From: Stemphylium vesicarium
Lineage: Eukaryota; Ascomycota; Dothideomycetes; Pleosporales; Pleosporaceae
Assembly (NCBI GenBank): GCA_004380135.1
Contig: QXCR01000045.1
Span: 367,225-431,224, forward strand
Direction: 5' to 3'
Length of the DNA stretch: 64,000 nt
A program made the translations under genes and the position numbers. The notes under the pieces are model-generated. The model saw only the letters and a program-made list of their open reading frames with translations. It was not told where the DNA came from and ran no database searches. The stretch's first letter is position 1; each line of letters starts with the position of its first letter. Shown piece after piece: positions 34,480 through 45,729 of the stretch.

Positions 34480-35640
34480 ATGACCCACCAGGACTACCTG
34501 TCTGCTACGCTCACAGACGCCGAAACCAACCTTCTCTGCGATCCCAACCGCCCGGGCGACCAAGTCATTCGCGACTTGGACCGACTCTCACACTCGTTAC
34601 GCGAAAATGCAGACCCATTCGAGGAATCTCTGAGGGTCAAAAACACACTAGAAGCCTTTGTGCGCAGAGCTACCGTTGACCCAAGTCTGGAAGTGCTCGC
34701 AGCCATCCTGAACTGCGAGTATCAGCTTTGGAAGATGAACGAGGCAATATCTATGGAATCTAGGCCTTTTCTGTCGCATTGGATAGAGGCCCTTATGAGC
34801 ATCGAGGCGCAGCTCGCAGCATGGCAGCTAGATAAGACCACCGGCAACAATTTCGGGCAGAACACAGTCACTACAGATGAGATCTGGCGAATCAGGGCAA
34901 GATTTATCAAGGGCATGCTAGTCGATAAGCCGCTGTCTTCACAGGAGCCAACCTGGCGTGCGTATCAGATGATGCTCGAGAACGAGGCTTCGCTGCCAAG
35001 CTTCGACATTGCACCGTACATGCAGATGCTCGTGGATACTGGAATTTGGGACGAGCTTCCAGAGACAAACGGGCATGATGTCGAAGAGCCCGCGCAACAA
35101 CAAAAGCAAACTTCAAAGGAGAGGCGGGCGTCGCGTAGGGCCAAGGCCCCTACCTCTAACGACTCATCCTCATGGCAGGACGATATGCTTCGAAAGCTGC
35201 AGGAAACCCCCGACATAGCTGCCGATGAGCTCTCGCATCTCCCGCTCGAAATCTCGTCCCTCGATTTCCTCACCAAACTCCTTCTCGATGATACCTTCAA
35301 GAAATTCGAGATCGACGGCCCGCACGTTGTACTTAGGTTCATACAATACGCGCTACGGCTGGTGGAGAAGATGGGAGCCCCTCCTCCGACATCGGAGCTC
35401 ATCACCAACGGTAATACCAACGGGACTGAGAACGGTACACCGATAGTGGAATACGGGAAGGAGGCGCAAACCCGCTCCATCAGCATATTGGTGCTCTTTA
35501 TCAAAAGCTCGATGACTAAGGGCAAGATGGACGCAGGCCTGCTCATTTACGAGATCCAGGAGATTTGTACAAGATACTGCTGGATGAAGGAGGTTAGGGA
35601 CTTTCGGGCTTGGGTAGAGCAGGGAACTTTGGGTGTCTAG
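34480..35640 (+). CDS. CNOT11-like protein (possible CCR4-NOT complex subunit)
   Basis: Single-exon protein of 386 residues, no signal or membrane segment. The C-terminal half matches, from memory, the pattern of animal CNOT11 (the former C2orf29/DUF2363 domain). LPLEISSLDFLTKLLLDDTF is followed by VVLRFIQYALRLVEKM and then SISILVLFIKSSMTKGKMDA, IYEIQEICTRYCWMKEVRDF and a terminal RAWVEQ. In CNOT11 the same order occurs, ending in an EVQAFC-type helix. A charged linker with RRASRRAK separates this from a helical N-terminal domain. CNOT11 with CNOT10 forms a module of the CCR4-NOT deadenylase in animals; budding and fission yeasts lack it. The assignment is inference and needs a profile search. 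The start could lie elsewhere, given the TATA-like sequence just upstream. Confidence 0.6.
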   Translation: MTHQDYLSATLTDAETNLLCDPNRPGDQVIRDLDRLSHSLRENADPFEESLRVKNTLEAFVRRATVDPSLEVLAAILNCEYQLWKMNEAISMESRPFLSHWIEALMSIEAQLAAWQLDKTTGNNFGQNTVTTDEIWRIRARFIKGMLVDKPLSSQEPTWRAYQMMLENEASLPSFDIAPYMQMLVDTGIWDELPETNGHDVEEPAQQQKQTSKERRASRRAKAPTSNDSSSWQDDMLRKLQETPDIAADELSHLPLEISSLDFLTKLLLDDTFKKFEIDGPHVVLRFIQYALRLVEKMGAPPPTSELITNGNTNGTENGTPIVEYGKEAQTRSISILVLFIKSSMTKGKMDAGLLIYEIQEICTRYCWMKEVRDFRAWVEQGTLGV

Positions 35641-37216
35641 AAGATAGGCAAGGGGAAGGCGGGCAAGAAGAAGGGACGGAAGAGCAATGTTAGTGCATGA
35701 ATGCTACTCGAATGCGAGGACGCCGCGACATGCAGGACTCGAGAAAAAGCATCTTGCGCCAAAGCGTTGAGTCAGGGTCTTTGACTCTATGTCGTCGGTA
35801 TTGTTGGCTGTGATACTGGAGTACCTGGGTCGTGACATTGCGTGTCTGCAACACTTGCTGCACGATGAGGCTATGACGGCACCAAGTGAGACTCGCAAAA
35901 TCATCGTAGTCGCCACGCGCCTGCACAATATCGAGGATGCACCTGGAAGACCTCGGCATCATCATCTAGAAGTGCATAGCGAAACACTGGAGAAGACCAC
36001 GACACCGCATACCCGATTCAGAACCTGCAGCTTGCTGCACAATCTCACCGCCAAATGTTCTCGAAGCTGCAATCACCAACCTTGCTCAGCTATTGCAGTG
36101 CTGCAGTGGAGCATAGCGTAAAGTGTTGAAACCGATTCATGGTCGTACTTGGGACTGGTTTCGGGAATAGTCGGAGTTGTGAGTTGGAGGTTCTGAAGAG
36201 GAAAGAAGCAAGCACGCTAGCCCACGACCGATTCTAAACTTTAGAGTTTCAAAACCCGCGACTGAAACAACCATTGCCTTTTTGCCCACCACCCGCTTTG
36301 TGGCTAACCGTTCGGTATCGTTGAAGCGGTGAACGGTTGCTGGTTATTGCGGAGGATTGTTTTTGTTGCGTTCATCCGGACGTACAGCGCAACCTTTCCA
36401 AACGGCTTCACAGGACCTTATTCCCACCGCAACACTGCGACATAAAGCCCATTTGTAGCGAAACGATGTTCTAACACATCTGTTTCGATCGTCAGGTTTG
36501 GCACAAAACTTGGCTGCTTGATACACATCTGCGGATCGTCCATCTCAGATGCCAAACATCAATGCGCCTTGCACCGCCGAGGCAAGCATCAATGTTCCGA
36601 TCTACCCTTATGCCTAGGCAAGGGAAGACCCAGGCTAAGCTTCTGGAGATGATCGTCCCGCAGTGGATACCCCCCTTCGCACGCTTAGCCATAGTAGAGT
36701 AACCATGACCATCGTTCGACCGGGACCGTCTCATGTCTTGGTTTGGGAGCCCGTGCCCTCGGTATCACGACTTCACTCCAACCCCATCACTGCGTCTGGG
36801 TAGGGCGGCAAGGGGACGCTACGCCCCTTGGAGCATCGGAAACTTGCGTCGGCGAAGGCTTGTGTCTAGCTAAGCTTTTCGGGGGCGGTCAACGAGAAGC
36901 AAGAAGTCGTCGCTAGCAAGACTTCTTTGTCCGTGTATATAAGGCCTTGTGTCCATCCCTCCAGAGTTCGATATCACCATCACTCAACCACTACAAAACC
37001 AACCAGACTCGCTTTCTTCTTTCTTCTCTTTTTCTTCACTCATCCATCCTTCTAATTGACATACTTGCGCCGGTCGCTTGCTCTATTCATCAACAATAAC
37101 TTTCTTACTATCATCTTCAGCTTCGACATCAACAGTTCGAAAATCTTCCAATCTCTTTGTACATATAATCACCTCCACATATCCACCACCACCACCAACA
37201 ACCATCAACCATCAAC
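35641..37216 (+). promoter_or_regulatory. 1.6-kb promoter region of the Gas1/Egh16-like gene
   Basis: No gene is seen. A clear TATATAA lies at 36936-36942, followed by a pyrimidine-rich leader of about 270 nt (TCTTTTTCTTC-type and CACCACCACC runs) to the ATG. This is the arrangement of a strongly expressed fungal secreted-protein gene. Confidence 0.6.
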
Positions 37217-38212
37217 ATGCGTTACTCCATCGCTTTCATCGCTGCCATCGCAGCCACCGTCCAGGCCCACGGTGTCATCACCGAGGTCCAGGGTGCCAAC
37301 GGTGTCAACATGCCTGGTCTCTCGGTCCAGGATGGCACGCCTCGTGACTGCCCTACCCCCGGCTGCGGCTCTGAGGCTGATACTTCCATCATTCGGGACC
37401 GTGAGATGGGCGGCAAGGCTTCGGCTCTTGGTCGCACTCAGGGTGGCGGCGCTGTTGATGCTGGCGCTGCTATCGCCATGTTCATGGGTGGCCAGGCTGG
37501 TGGCGCTGCTGCTGGTACCGGTGCCGCAGCTGGTACCGGTGCTGGAGCTGCTACTGGCGCTGGAGCTGCCACTGGAGCTGCTGGTACTGGAGCTGGAGCT
37601 GCCACTGGTGCTGGTGCTGCCACCGGTGCAGGTGCTGCCACCGCCGCCACCACCAACACCAAGCGCGGTCTTCTCGATGCCCTCACTGGCGGCGGCGGTG
37701 CCGCAGCTCAAGGCACCGACGCCACTGGCACCAAGACCCCCAAGGGTACCACCGAAGCAGGCGTCGCGTCCGCCGCAGGAGCCGGAGCCGCCTCAGGCCT
37801 CCCCACAACCGGCGACGACGGCTCAATCACCATGACCTTCCACCAAGTCAACCAAGACGGCGCCGGCCCCCTGACCGCGCAGATCGACGCCACCTCCGGT
37901 GGCACCGACCCGGCCGCCTTCCAAGACGCAACCGTCATGCAGAACGTCCCCGGTATCGGTATCGGCGGTCTGTCAGCCGCTTCCACCACCGACTTCCCCG
38001 TCAAGGTCCAGATGCCCGCTGGCATGACGTGCTCCGGTACCGCCGGTGGCGCCTCCAACGTCTGCATCGTTCGCATGCAGAACAGCGCGCTCGCCGGTCC
38101 GTTTGGTGGGTCTGCGGCTTTCACGCAGAGCACGGCGGCCAAGAAGAGGGCCGTCGAGTACAACCTCCGCAAGCGCCATATGGCTCGTGGTATCCTTGGA
38201 AAGCCGGAGTAA
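37217..38212 (+). CDS. Gas1/Egh16-like secreted protein with a Gly-Ala-Thr repeat insert
   Basis: Predicted extracellular protein of 331 residues. Relatives such as Magnaporthe GAS1/MAS and Blumeria Egh16 are expressed in infection structures; the biochemical role is unknown. The signal peptide MRYSIAFIAAIAATVQA is followed directly by HGVITEVQG, so the mature protein would begin with histidine. The family core is NGVNMPGLSVQDGTPRDC, CGSEADTSIIRDREMGGKAS and LGRTQGGGAVDA, then the C-terminal domain with MTFHQVNQDGAGPLTAQID and PVKVQMPAGMTCSG. Residues about 95-140 are a GAGAAT-type tandem repeat. KR sites (NTKRG, KKRAVE, LRKRH) could be Kex2 targets. No intron is needed. The TATA box is about 275 bp upstream. 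Confidence 0.85.
   Translation: MRYSIAFIAAIAATVQAHGVITEVQGANGVNMPGLSVQDGTPRDCPTPGCGSEADTSIIRDREMGGKASALGRTQGGGAVDAGAAIAMFMGGQAGGAAAGTGAAAGTGAGAATGAGAATGAAGTGAGAATGAGAATGAGAATAATTNTKRGLLDALTGGGGAAAQGTDATGTKTPKGTTEAGVASAAGAGAASGLPTTGDDGSITMTFHQVNQDGAGPLTAQIDATSGGTDPAAFQDATVMQNVPGIGIGGLSAASTTDFPVKVQMPAGMTCSGTAGGASNVCIVRMQNSALAGPFGGSAAFTQSTAAKKRAVEYNLRKRHMARGILGKPE
37500..37640 (+). repeat. In-gene 18-bp-type tandem repeat coding GAGAAT
   Basis: Imperfect copies of GGTGCTGGAGCTGCCACT encode repeated Gly-Ala-Gly-Ala-Ala-Thr units inside the Gas1/Egh16-like protein. Copy number is likely variable between strains (inference). Confidence 0.75.
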
Positions 38213-39352
38213 ATACTACGCCAGACTGGTGATACCAGGACATGGGGTTGGAGAAAAGTTGGAGAATTGGTATGGGAAGAAGGGTAATATAATATCTTGA
38301 GATTTGGGCGACGATTGTGCGTGGGGATTTTGCTGGGCAAATTTCTTCCACTGCATAGAAGCGGATGAAGACTTTTATACAAAGAGCTTGGGGGAATAGA
38401 GCGGGTGTTGGCATTCATCGAGTACTTTCTTCGATGCTTTTCCACACTCTCTTTGTACATGACTGACCTATCATACACTCATTTACTTGAGTTGGCTTTT
38501 TGTTTGTTTGCGGTAATTAGATGGATGGATGGATGGATGGATGGATGGGCTTTTCCTCGGACGGTAATGATGGGGATAGCAGGGAGGAAGAATGCTTGTA
38601 TATAGATGAATGAATAGCGAGTCTGGTTTAAAATAATGTGGTCGTCTTTGCTTTTGAGTGACTCTGCTTCTGTTTTCCTTTCCTTGGTTTGCTGACCTGA
38701 CTCCAGAGAGTCTGAGTAGCCTATATTTTTGGTTCTGATACCCATATCTTCGTGTATACCTTTCAGTAATGAAAGCTTCCTTTGAGCTGTTGAAGAGTTT
38801 TCAGGTAAGTGGCCATGTAGCTTGTGCGAAACAATCCATCAAATGGATTGGGCTTTAATAAAAGCTGCTAGGTAAGTTGTTATGGGGCGAAGTGGGGTTT
38901 CTATGCTTGATGACGAAGGCAGGAAAAGTTCATCGTGATTTATATACGCCCGCTGGTGCAGTGGTGGTGCTTAACGGGGAAACAACGTGATGAATGGACC
39001 TTTGAAGGCTCTCACACACCCCTTGCCCTCCGACTTCCACAGTACTTGAAAAGTCGCGCCTGGAATTGAAGAATACCCGCGACTATCGCGTTAAGATTCA
39101 AACAGGTGTTTTTCAGGCCCTCCATCAACCGTGCTACACCAGACAAAATTAGCGAGGCGCGTTTCAGCCATTGCTCGATAAACCCTTTCTAGGCCACCCA
39201 CTATCCCGGCTCTCTTAAACACGGCCAACCGCAAGGCAGTCTGGCAAACAGCGGGATGGCTGTGCAATGCGGCAAGGGCCCTAACACCAGGGCTTCTTAT
39301 CTTAGGAGAAAACTAGACACCTACAACAACACCGGCCCAGTCTACGGGCAAT
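38213..39352. other. Spacer with a GATG microsatellite
   Basis: Holds the 3' UTR of the secreted-protein gene and the promoter of the next gene. Apart from the microsatellite at 38520-38549 I see nothing. Confidence 0.4.
38520..38549 (+). repeat. (GATG)7 microsatellite
   Basis: Seven perfect tandem copies of ATGG/GATG in the 3' flank of the Gas1/Egh16-like gene; a probable length-polymorphic marker. Confidence 0.95.
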
Positions 39353-40697
39353 ATGGACGACAAACCACACTATCAGATGGCGTCGCAGGGCTCGAGCGAA
39401 TTTGGCCACGAGCGTGCAGAAAGCAAAGACGACGACGCTGCGATTATGCTCTCAGAAGCAGCGCCGACAGCACACTATGAAGATTTTGATCCACGGATAT
39501 ACGGCTTAAGGCACTTCGCAACACCCCATTGTAACCCCATCTACACACCAATACATTCAATACCAACCTACACAGCCTCCAACCAATCACCGCCCTCATC
39601 CCCCAGCTTCCGCTCCCGCCTCGTCAGCAACCGCGAGGGCACCACAACGCCGTACCACGAACCCGTAGCCTGGGCCAACTCAACGCACTTCAGAGAAGCC
39701 AAAGATACCATAGAAACCCCGACCCCGGCCTACGAAACCCACACACTCACCACCATCGCGTCAAATGCGCCACAAAAACAATATTTCCGCACTGCGCGCC
39801 ATCTCCGTCAACCCTGGGAACCAGGCGCGTGGCCCCGGTTTCCCTGGAAGGGTCTAGTGTCTCTGCTCATGACTGCCACGTTGACGGCTGCGTCGGTGAT
39901 TATCCTCTTCTCTGCAGATGGTACCACGGTGGATGAGTGGGCGATTGGGGGTGGTAGCGTGCAGCCGGCCGTTTATGTTTCAGTGTTTGAGATGGGTATG
40001 AATTTGCTGGTGTTCTGTGGGTTTGCTGAGGGTGTTGTTGTTGCGTTTTGGAGACGGGTGCTGAATGGGAGTACGGTTAGTGTTTATTTTACTTTGATTT
40101 GGATGTACGAATTTACATGTGTGTGAGTGCTGATGAGGGAGGTGGTAGATTGCGGGGATGCACGACATGTATGAGTCGGCGTATGTTTTGCAGGCGCTTC
40201 GGTCAACAATTCGTTTACAGCTTAATAGCATCGCGACGGGTCAGTATATCGATTGGTTTGAATCAAGTTCTGAAAAGCTGACTGTGTGAGTAGCTTGCCT
40301 AATGGCCGTCTTGTCAACTATCCGAGGTCCACTCTTCCAGCGCTCACTGACCATGGAGAATGGTGCAACAACGTACCAAACCAATCCTACTTTCGTCGCT
40401 CTTGGTGTTGTAATCTCGCTAGGAGGCATTATCGCCATTCTTCCCTTGTATTACGGCTACTGGGAGCTGGGTCGGAGTGTCAGTCTCAATCCACTGGAGA
40501 TCGCTCGCACTTTTGGTGCTCCGCTTCTTGACGGCATGGATGGCAATGCTAGTGCAAACGATGTTCAGATTGAAAGGGGTAGTATTGCTGTTAGATTTGG
40601 GGTCGTGGAGAGATTGGGAGATGAGAAGCTTCTTAGGATTGAGGACTCGCGGAGTTTCAGTGTTAGAATGCCGCGGAAAGAAGAGCTCTTTGGGTGA
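39353..40697 (+). CDS. Multi-pass membrane protein, DUF3176-like
   Basis: Fungal membrane protein of unknown function, about 405 residues from exons 39353-40075, 40149-40239 and 40294-40697, joined by GT-AG introns. The N-terminal 165 residues are hydrophilic and Pro/Thr-rich. The membrane part resembles DUF3176 proteins: PWKGLVSLLMTATLTAASVI (TM1), a loop with DGTTVDEWAI, then QPAVYVSVFEMGMNLLVFCG and FAEGVVVAFWRRVLNGST. Exon 2 encodes the cytosolic IAGMHDMYESAYVLQALRST. RGPLFQRS follows, with a last TM VALGVVISLGGIIAILPLYY. The ending, with NPLEIARTFGAPLL, is shared with many fungal paralogues. It is shorter than typical DUF3176 proteins, which carry a larger extracellular domain. Family call from memory. 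Confidence 0.75.
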
Positions 40698-43600
40698 TGA
40701 TATCGCGGGTAGTTGACGGTGTACACTGGGGGTAAGGGATACTTTGGAATCGTACGCTGCGGATGTGTTGGCACATGTCCAAATGCCTATACTGGTAGAA
40801 GGGAATTGCGATTGAATATACAAAAGAATCAGTAACATCACCGGTATTGGGTAAGAGAAATCCTCTCCTGTTAGATTCGTGGATCTTAGTCTACCAAGTC
40901 GAGATCCGCAGGTCGATGAGCGAGTAACAAGACCAGTGGTTCCATTGAAGAGTTTTATCTTCACTTCCACGCGCTATGCTCGACACAATGAATAAGTCAG
41001 ACAGCTGCGAAATTGAGCAACATGGCACAGATGATCGAAAGATTGCCATGATCGTCCATGATCTTCAAAATGTCGCCGAAGCCCTCACCGTGAATTACAA
41101 CTTCTTCCCTGCCTCCACAAGACAACAACAAGCGAGATCCTGGATATTTGAAGGTCGCCGCCAAGCTGAAACGTCCCTGGTGTTGTAGCCGGCCCTTCTT
41201 CGCTCTCACGGACCGATAGCGAAAGGACCGACGCGGCTAGCCCGTCGAAACGTCGACTGTGGAGAGACCCACGATTGACGTCAAATGATACTGCGATCGA
41301 AGATGAGTTTGTACGACGGCGATCTGGTGTTGAGGTTTTGGCTTTTTTGGGTAGGAGGGCCGGATGAGCTGAGGTGGCTGGTCCACGTGGACGTGCTTGG
41401 TGGAGGGTATCATATCATGTCTTCTGAGGTCAGGGTATCGTTTACGCCTTGATTTTGTTCTTGTGGTTTCTTGGGCGTCTGCTCAAACAGGGAGAAGCCT
41501 CTTTCGCTTTCGTTGGAAAAATGTATTTCGTCAGCTTACGCCAGCGGTGAGATACATGGTGATGTTCATTGTTTTCTTTCTACTTTTGGCTCAGCAAGTT
41601 CAGTGAGAACCTTGTCAATTCACTGTGGTCGGTAATCTCGAGAGTAAAGCTCGATTGCTCAAATGTGTATAGCATCGCAAATCGCGGTTAGTTGATTCTC
41701 GTTACGAAGCAAACCACTTTTCAAGTCTCGATGGCCATAAAGTGATAGACATTTCGGCTCTTACGTCCGGTCCAACCACAGGGGTATACCGTGCAACGCT
41801 AGTGTGGAGAAAGAGCCGCCATGCACTCGTTCGGTGCTCTAGCAGAATACCGAAGGCGTGTCCACGCCATACTGCATACGTAAGCAGTCGCACGACGACA
41901 TCTACAATTTTTTTGCAGATCCCGCGACGTCGTACCTGCCTGGACAGTGCCCAGTCAAGTAGGGTGCCGCATAGAACAATATGTCGGTGAGGGCAGGCTG
42001 ATCCCTCCATTTTTCCCCATCATGATGCGCGCATCAATCGCGGGGTGACAGGTGGTGCGAATATGGAGATGCCAAAGCTACTCTTCGATATGCGTCCGCG
42101 GCCGCTGGGGTGTGGAGACGGCATCACCCCGGGCGACCACGAGGCCATTGATCGTCGAACATGGTCACGGGAGGGCTTTGGAGAACGGTGTGGTTGTATC
42201 GAGTAGGCGTACTAATAGGCGCTGCGTCCAATGGAGATGTTGCGCTCGGTGTTGATGTTGATGTTTACAAGGTCCTCCGTGTCTCCCAGGTATCCTTCAC
42301 CCAAAGCAGTACCACATAGCGGAGTTGCTACGCCCAAGATGGTTAAAGACACACGGACCTACCTGGCTGTCCCGCACACCCTAGCGATCGATGGCCAACG
42401 CCCTCTGACGTAGTCTTCCCAAAGAGTCGTCATGCTGATTATGTGATTTCCAAACTCCTTTCTCACACATGTGGAGAGAGATTATCGCACTTGAAACAAA
42501 CAACTCAGCGTCCCGGAAAAAGAGGCGTGACAAACAGCCGGTCAACATTCGGACCTCGGATCGAATTTTCAGTACTAGGAAGTCTGGCGACGAGCCGAGC
42601 GAGCATTGAGCTATGGCTGCGCGACGAACCGGTATGCTAGCAAAGCGAGCTGCAGGTCAAAAAGATCGTACCACTGTGTGAGCTTGGTAGGATGACTGTA
42701 GTACGAGCGGTGAGAGAACAAGGACGGCAAATGTACGGCTCCATGCATGCCTGGTAGTGCTGCGGTTTAGCAACATCCAGCAGGCGGCTCAAGTCGCTAG
42801 CGTGCGCTAAGGTCGTCTTCCAAGGTATCGAACAACGGAAGAAATCCAAAGGAAGGTCGACACGAGCAGCCGGCGAAATGCTGCCGATTAATCAGCAAAC
42901 GTATGCCTAGGATGCTTACAGGGCAAACGCCGTATTGCATCCTCGTACCTCCAGCCGACCCGACGTACCCAGATACTAAGCACTTGTTGGGACCAGAGGA
43001 GATGATTATTCGCCATAATGGCATTCCACGCTCCAATAAACAAAACGCGATCCTAAAAACCCTACTTGCAGTACAGGGATATGATTGGCCTTCTCGTCGT
43101 CCATATCATCAAAATCTCTGACGAATAAGCGATGAAGAGCCCCCGGGAAACCGCGATAAGATCTCAACGACCCTGATCTTCAAGTCTGCCCATCACAATC
43201 AGGCTCGGCATCTCTTGGATGGATATGCAGCCATGAGTCCTTAGCCTGGGCTGTGCTGTTCCGCGCGTGCATCATGGAATAGATGAGTTATGCAGTGCAT
43301 CCATCGCTCTCTCGCTATCTCATTTGCCCTTATCCACAATCGCAAAATCACCTCATCATCGCCCTTTCAAGAGCAAGCGGTGTTTTTTAGGTATCAACAA
43401 TCTCACCCGGCACTTCAATAGCGCCGAGGCCGAAGGTTATTTGACCCTGCATTTGGAAACTGCGACCGCACAAACCATCCTCCCCTCCCGAAAAATCTGA
43501 CCCACTTCAATGGCATTCTTCGGCACCTTTGTTCCGTGAAGAAGGAGGAGGAAGGGGCCGCACAGCACATACACAGCCACCAGCCAACAGCATGGCAACA

Positions 43601-45729
43601 AGCAGCTCAACGGGGCTATACCGTGTTTACCTAGGTACATGCTCAGCAAATCACCAGAATGCAGGGACGGACGCAGGCTACCGTCTCCAAGGCCAAATCT
43701 CGCGATAAGGACAATAAATAAGACCCTTTTTTTGTTTTGGGTCTCTACTGGATCCTTGGTGCATCTCAATTTTCCGCTTTTTTTTACGTGCTCTGTACTC
43801 AGATCTGTGTGGTAAAAATAGAAATGAGGCATCGGATTGGAATTCTAGTTTTCATGTGCTCTCAAAGGGGTTTGGTGAGGTTTGAGTCTATAATCGTACG
43901 AGTAGGGGCCGTACCTAGGTACCAAGCAAGGGACAGCAGCAGTAGCAAGCCCGGTACGAGCAACTATGCAAAATGTTATGAATGACTGTATCCAGCGCGC
44001 TTGTAGTCAAGCATGCACAATGGTGTCGTTTATGCATCTACAACTTGCCGCTTCCCCGAAAGAATGAAAGAAAGTAAAAAGGAGCGAATGGAAAGCCGCA
44101 TACATACATGCGCACGTGTCGTGCGTTGCTCAAGCCTCCTAGAGGAAGTTATCCAAAGCCTGCACGCACAACAGCGCATTCTAATCTACCAACCATCGTA
44201 AACCAACCACCCAACCACCCGTCACTCAAGACAAGTAGCACGTCATGCTGATCCATCTCTCCATGTCCCCTCTCGCAAAGCGCGATAATAATAAAAAGTC
44301 GTGATATCGAGCGAGGGAGTGAGGTTTTATACCGGCCCTTCTAAACCTGTTTTTCCCCTCCTCCATTCTCCCTTGCTCACGTAGATGGCAGAGTACATGT
44401 GTAGAAAAAGTACGCGAACTAAGAACTACCGCTACACACGCCTACTGCCGTGCACCATCGTGCGTGTGTGGGCATGAGTAGTGCGCAAGAAAAGGAAAAA
44501 TAAACAGACTTCAGGGTCCGCCAAGTCACGCGTTTTCTTGGTCGAGGGTCTTTCTAGCATCGAGGAGAAAGTAGGTGAGAGCTTAACTGTGGGGAATAGC
44601 CAATTTAGTAAGTCGGCTTGGTGTACCATTAGTAAGGGAAAAGACGAAAAGAACGGCGGTTATCTTAGTGCCGGTGGTTGTTGTTGTGGTGTGTACATGT
44701 GTGCGTACATTACCTAGATGGCCATGCACGTGCGGTGTTCAATCCCAATCTCGGCGAACTAAGCACCACTCGAGCTATGTGTTTCAGAATCAAGGCCAAG
44801 AAGGAGAGAGGGAGAAGCGAAAAAAGGGACCCTGGAAACTGCCGTGTGCCTGTGTGTGTATGTGCGCGCGGCGGGGGTGTACCAAGTGGAGTTAAGTTTC
44901 TATGGAGCACAGCTTTTTTTTTAAAAATGGGGTAGACTTGTTCAGAGTAATTAGGTGGGTATTGAAGAGGTGGAGAAGGGGGGGAGTGATCTGTGAACGG
45001 GTAGCGCGGCAACTCACGTGGTGGTTACGGGAGTGAGCGGAGAGCGTGTGGAAGGATGTGGAAGGCGAGTGTGTGAGCATGTGAATGGAGGCAAAGTAAG
45101 CATTGGCGAAAGATGGGGTAAGGTGGCGAATAAGTGTTGGTTGTTATCATCAGGGTTGTTTTGTTAGGGTTCGGGCCAAGGTGAGCCAGCGGGTTGTCAA
45201 AGCAGGTTTTATTACACTTGGGAAGGATCGATGGATTGTGTATAGCTCGATTCATGTTCGGTTCGACTAACTAAATTTGAGAAATGGAACAAAGACCCGT
45301 CATCTGTCCAGCTCGACACCAAAACCGATGGAGCGCTTACTTGTGAAGCTATGGACAGGCGAGATGCCATACGTACATGGAAAAGAAAAAAACATATTTG
45401 GGTATTCGATAAAAAGCGACCGATGCCACGCTCCAGCACTTGGAGGTGATGAAGAAGGAGAATGTTTGCGCGTCCATGCCTCGTAAGAACGGGGGCGTTC
45501 CACACCATGCCTTCTATGCTGTTGTATCTGACTTAATTCCTTGATTTTGTGTTGCTTTATTGGATGCTTGGTGATGAACGCCGTAGATGCTCCTTGCCGT
45601 GGATGTGGGAATATGACAAAACTCCGAAGTTTGTATAGAAAGGGAAGATGTGTAGTCTGACTACTTGTTGTGCGGCCGTGTCCTTGTGGGTTTTCTGGGT
45701 TGTGTTTGTGCGTGTTGATGACCGGAAAG
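40698..45729. other. Five-kilobase stretch without a convincing gene
   Basis: Short overlapping chance frames occur on both strands, with no family motif, no coherent exon chain, no tRNA and no inverted-repeat element that I can see. Base composition looks ordinary to about 43.9 kb. 44.3-45.3 kb is strand-biased (purine/GT-rich on plus) with homopolymer runs, compatible with a long 3' UTR of the minus-strand gene ending at 45730. It is the longest gene-free part of the window. Confidence 0.4.

Noticed and set aside
35690..36526. Several 60-110 codon frames in the promoter of the Gas1/Egh16-like gene
   Set aside because: They overlap on both strands, lack motifs, and none has a coherent exon partner.
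37205..37835. Long open frames on both strands over the Gas1/Egh16-like gene
   Set aside because: They are shadows of the Gly/Ala/Thr repeat, which is stop-free in several frames. Only the 37217 frame has a signal peptide and family motifs.
41702..42010. 102-codon minus-strand frame in the gene-free block
   Set aside because: No family motif, no neighbouring exon with compatible splice sites, and average composition.
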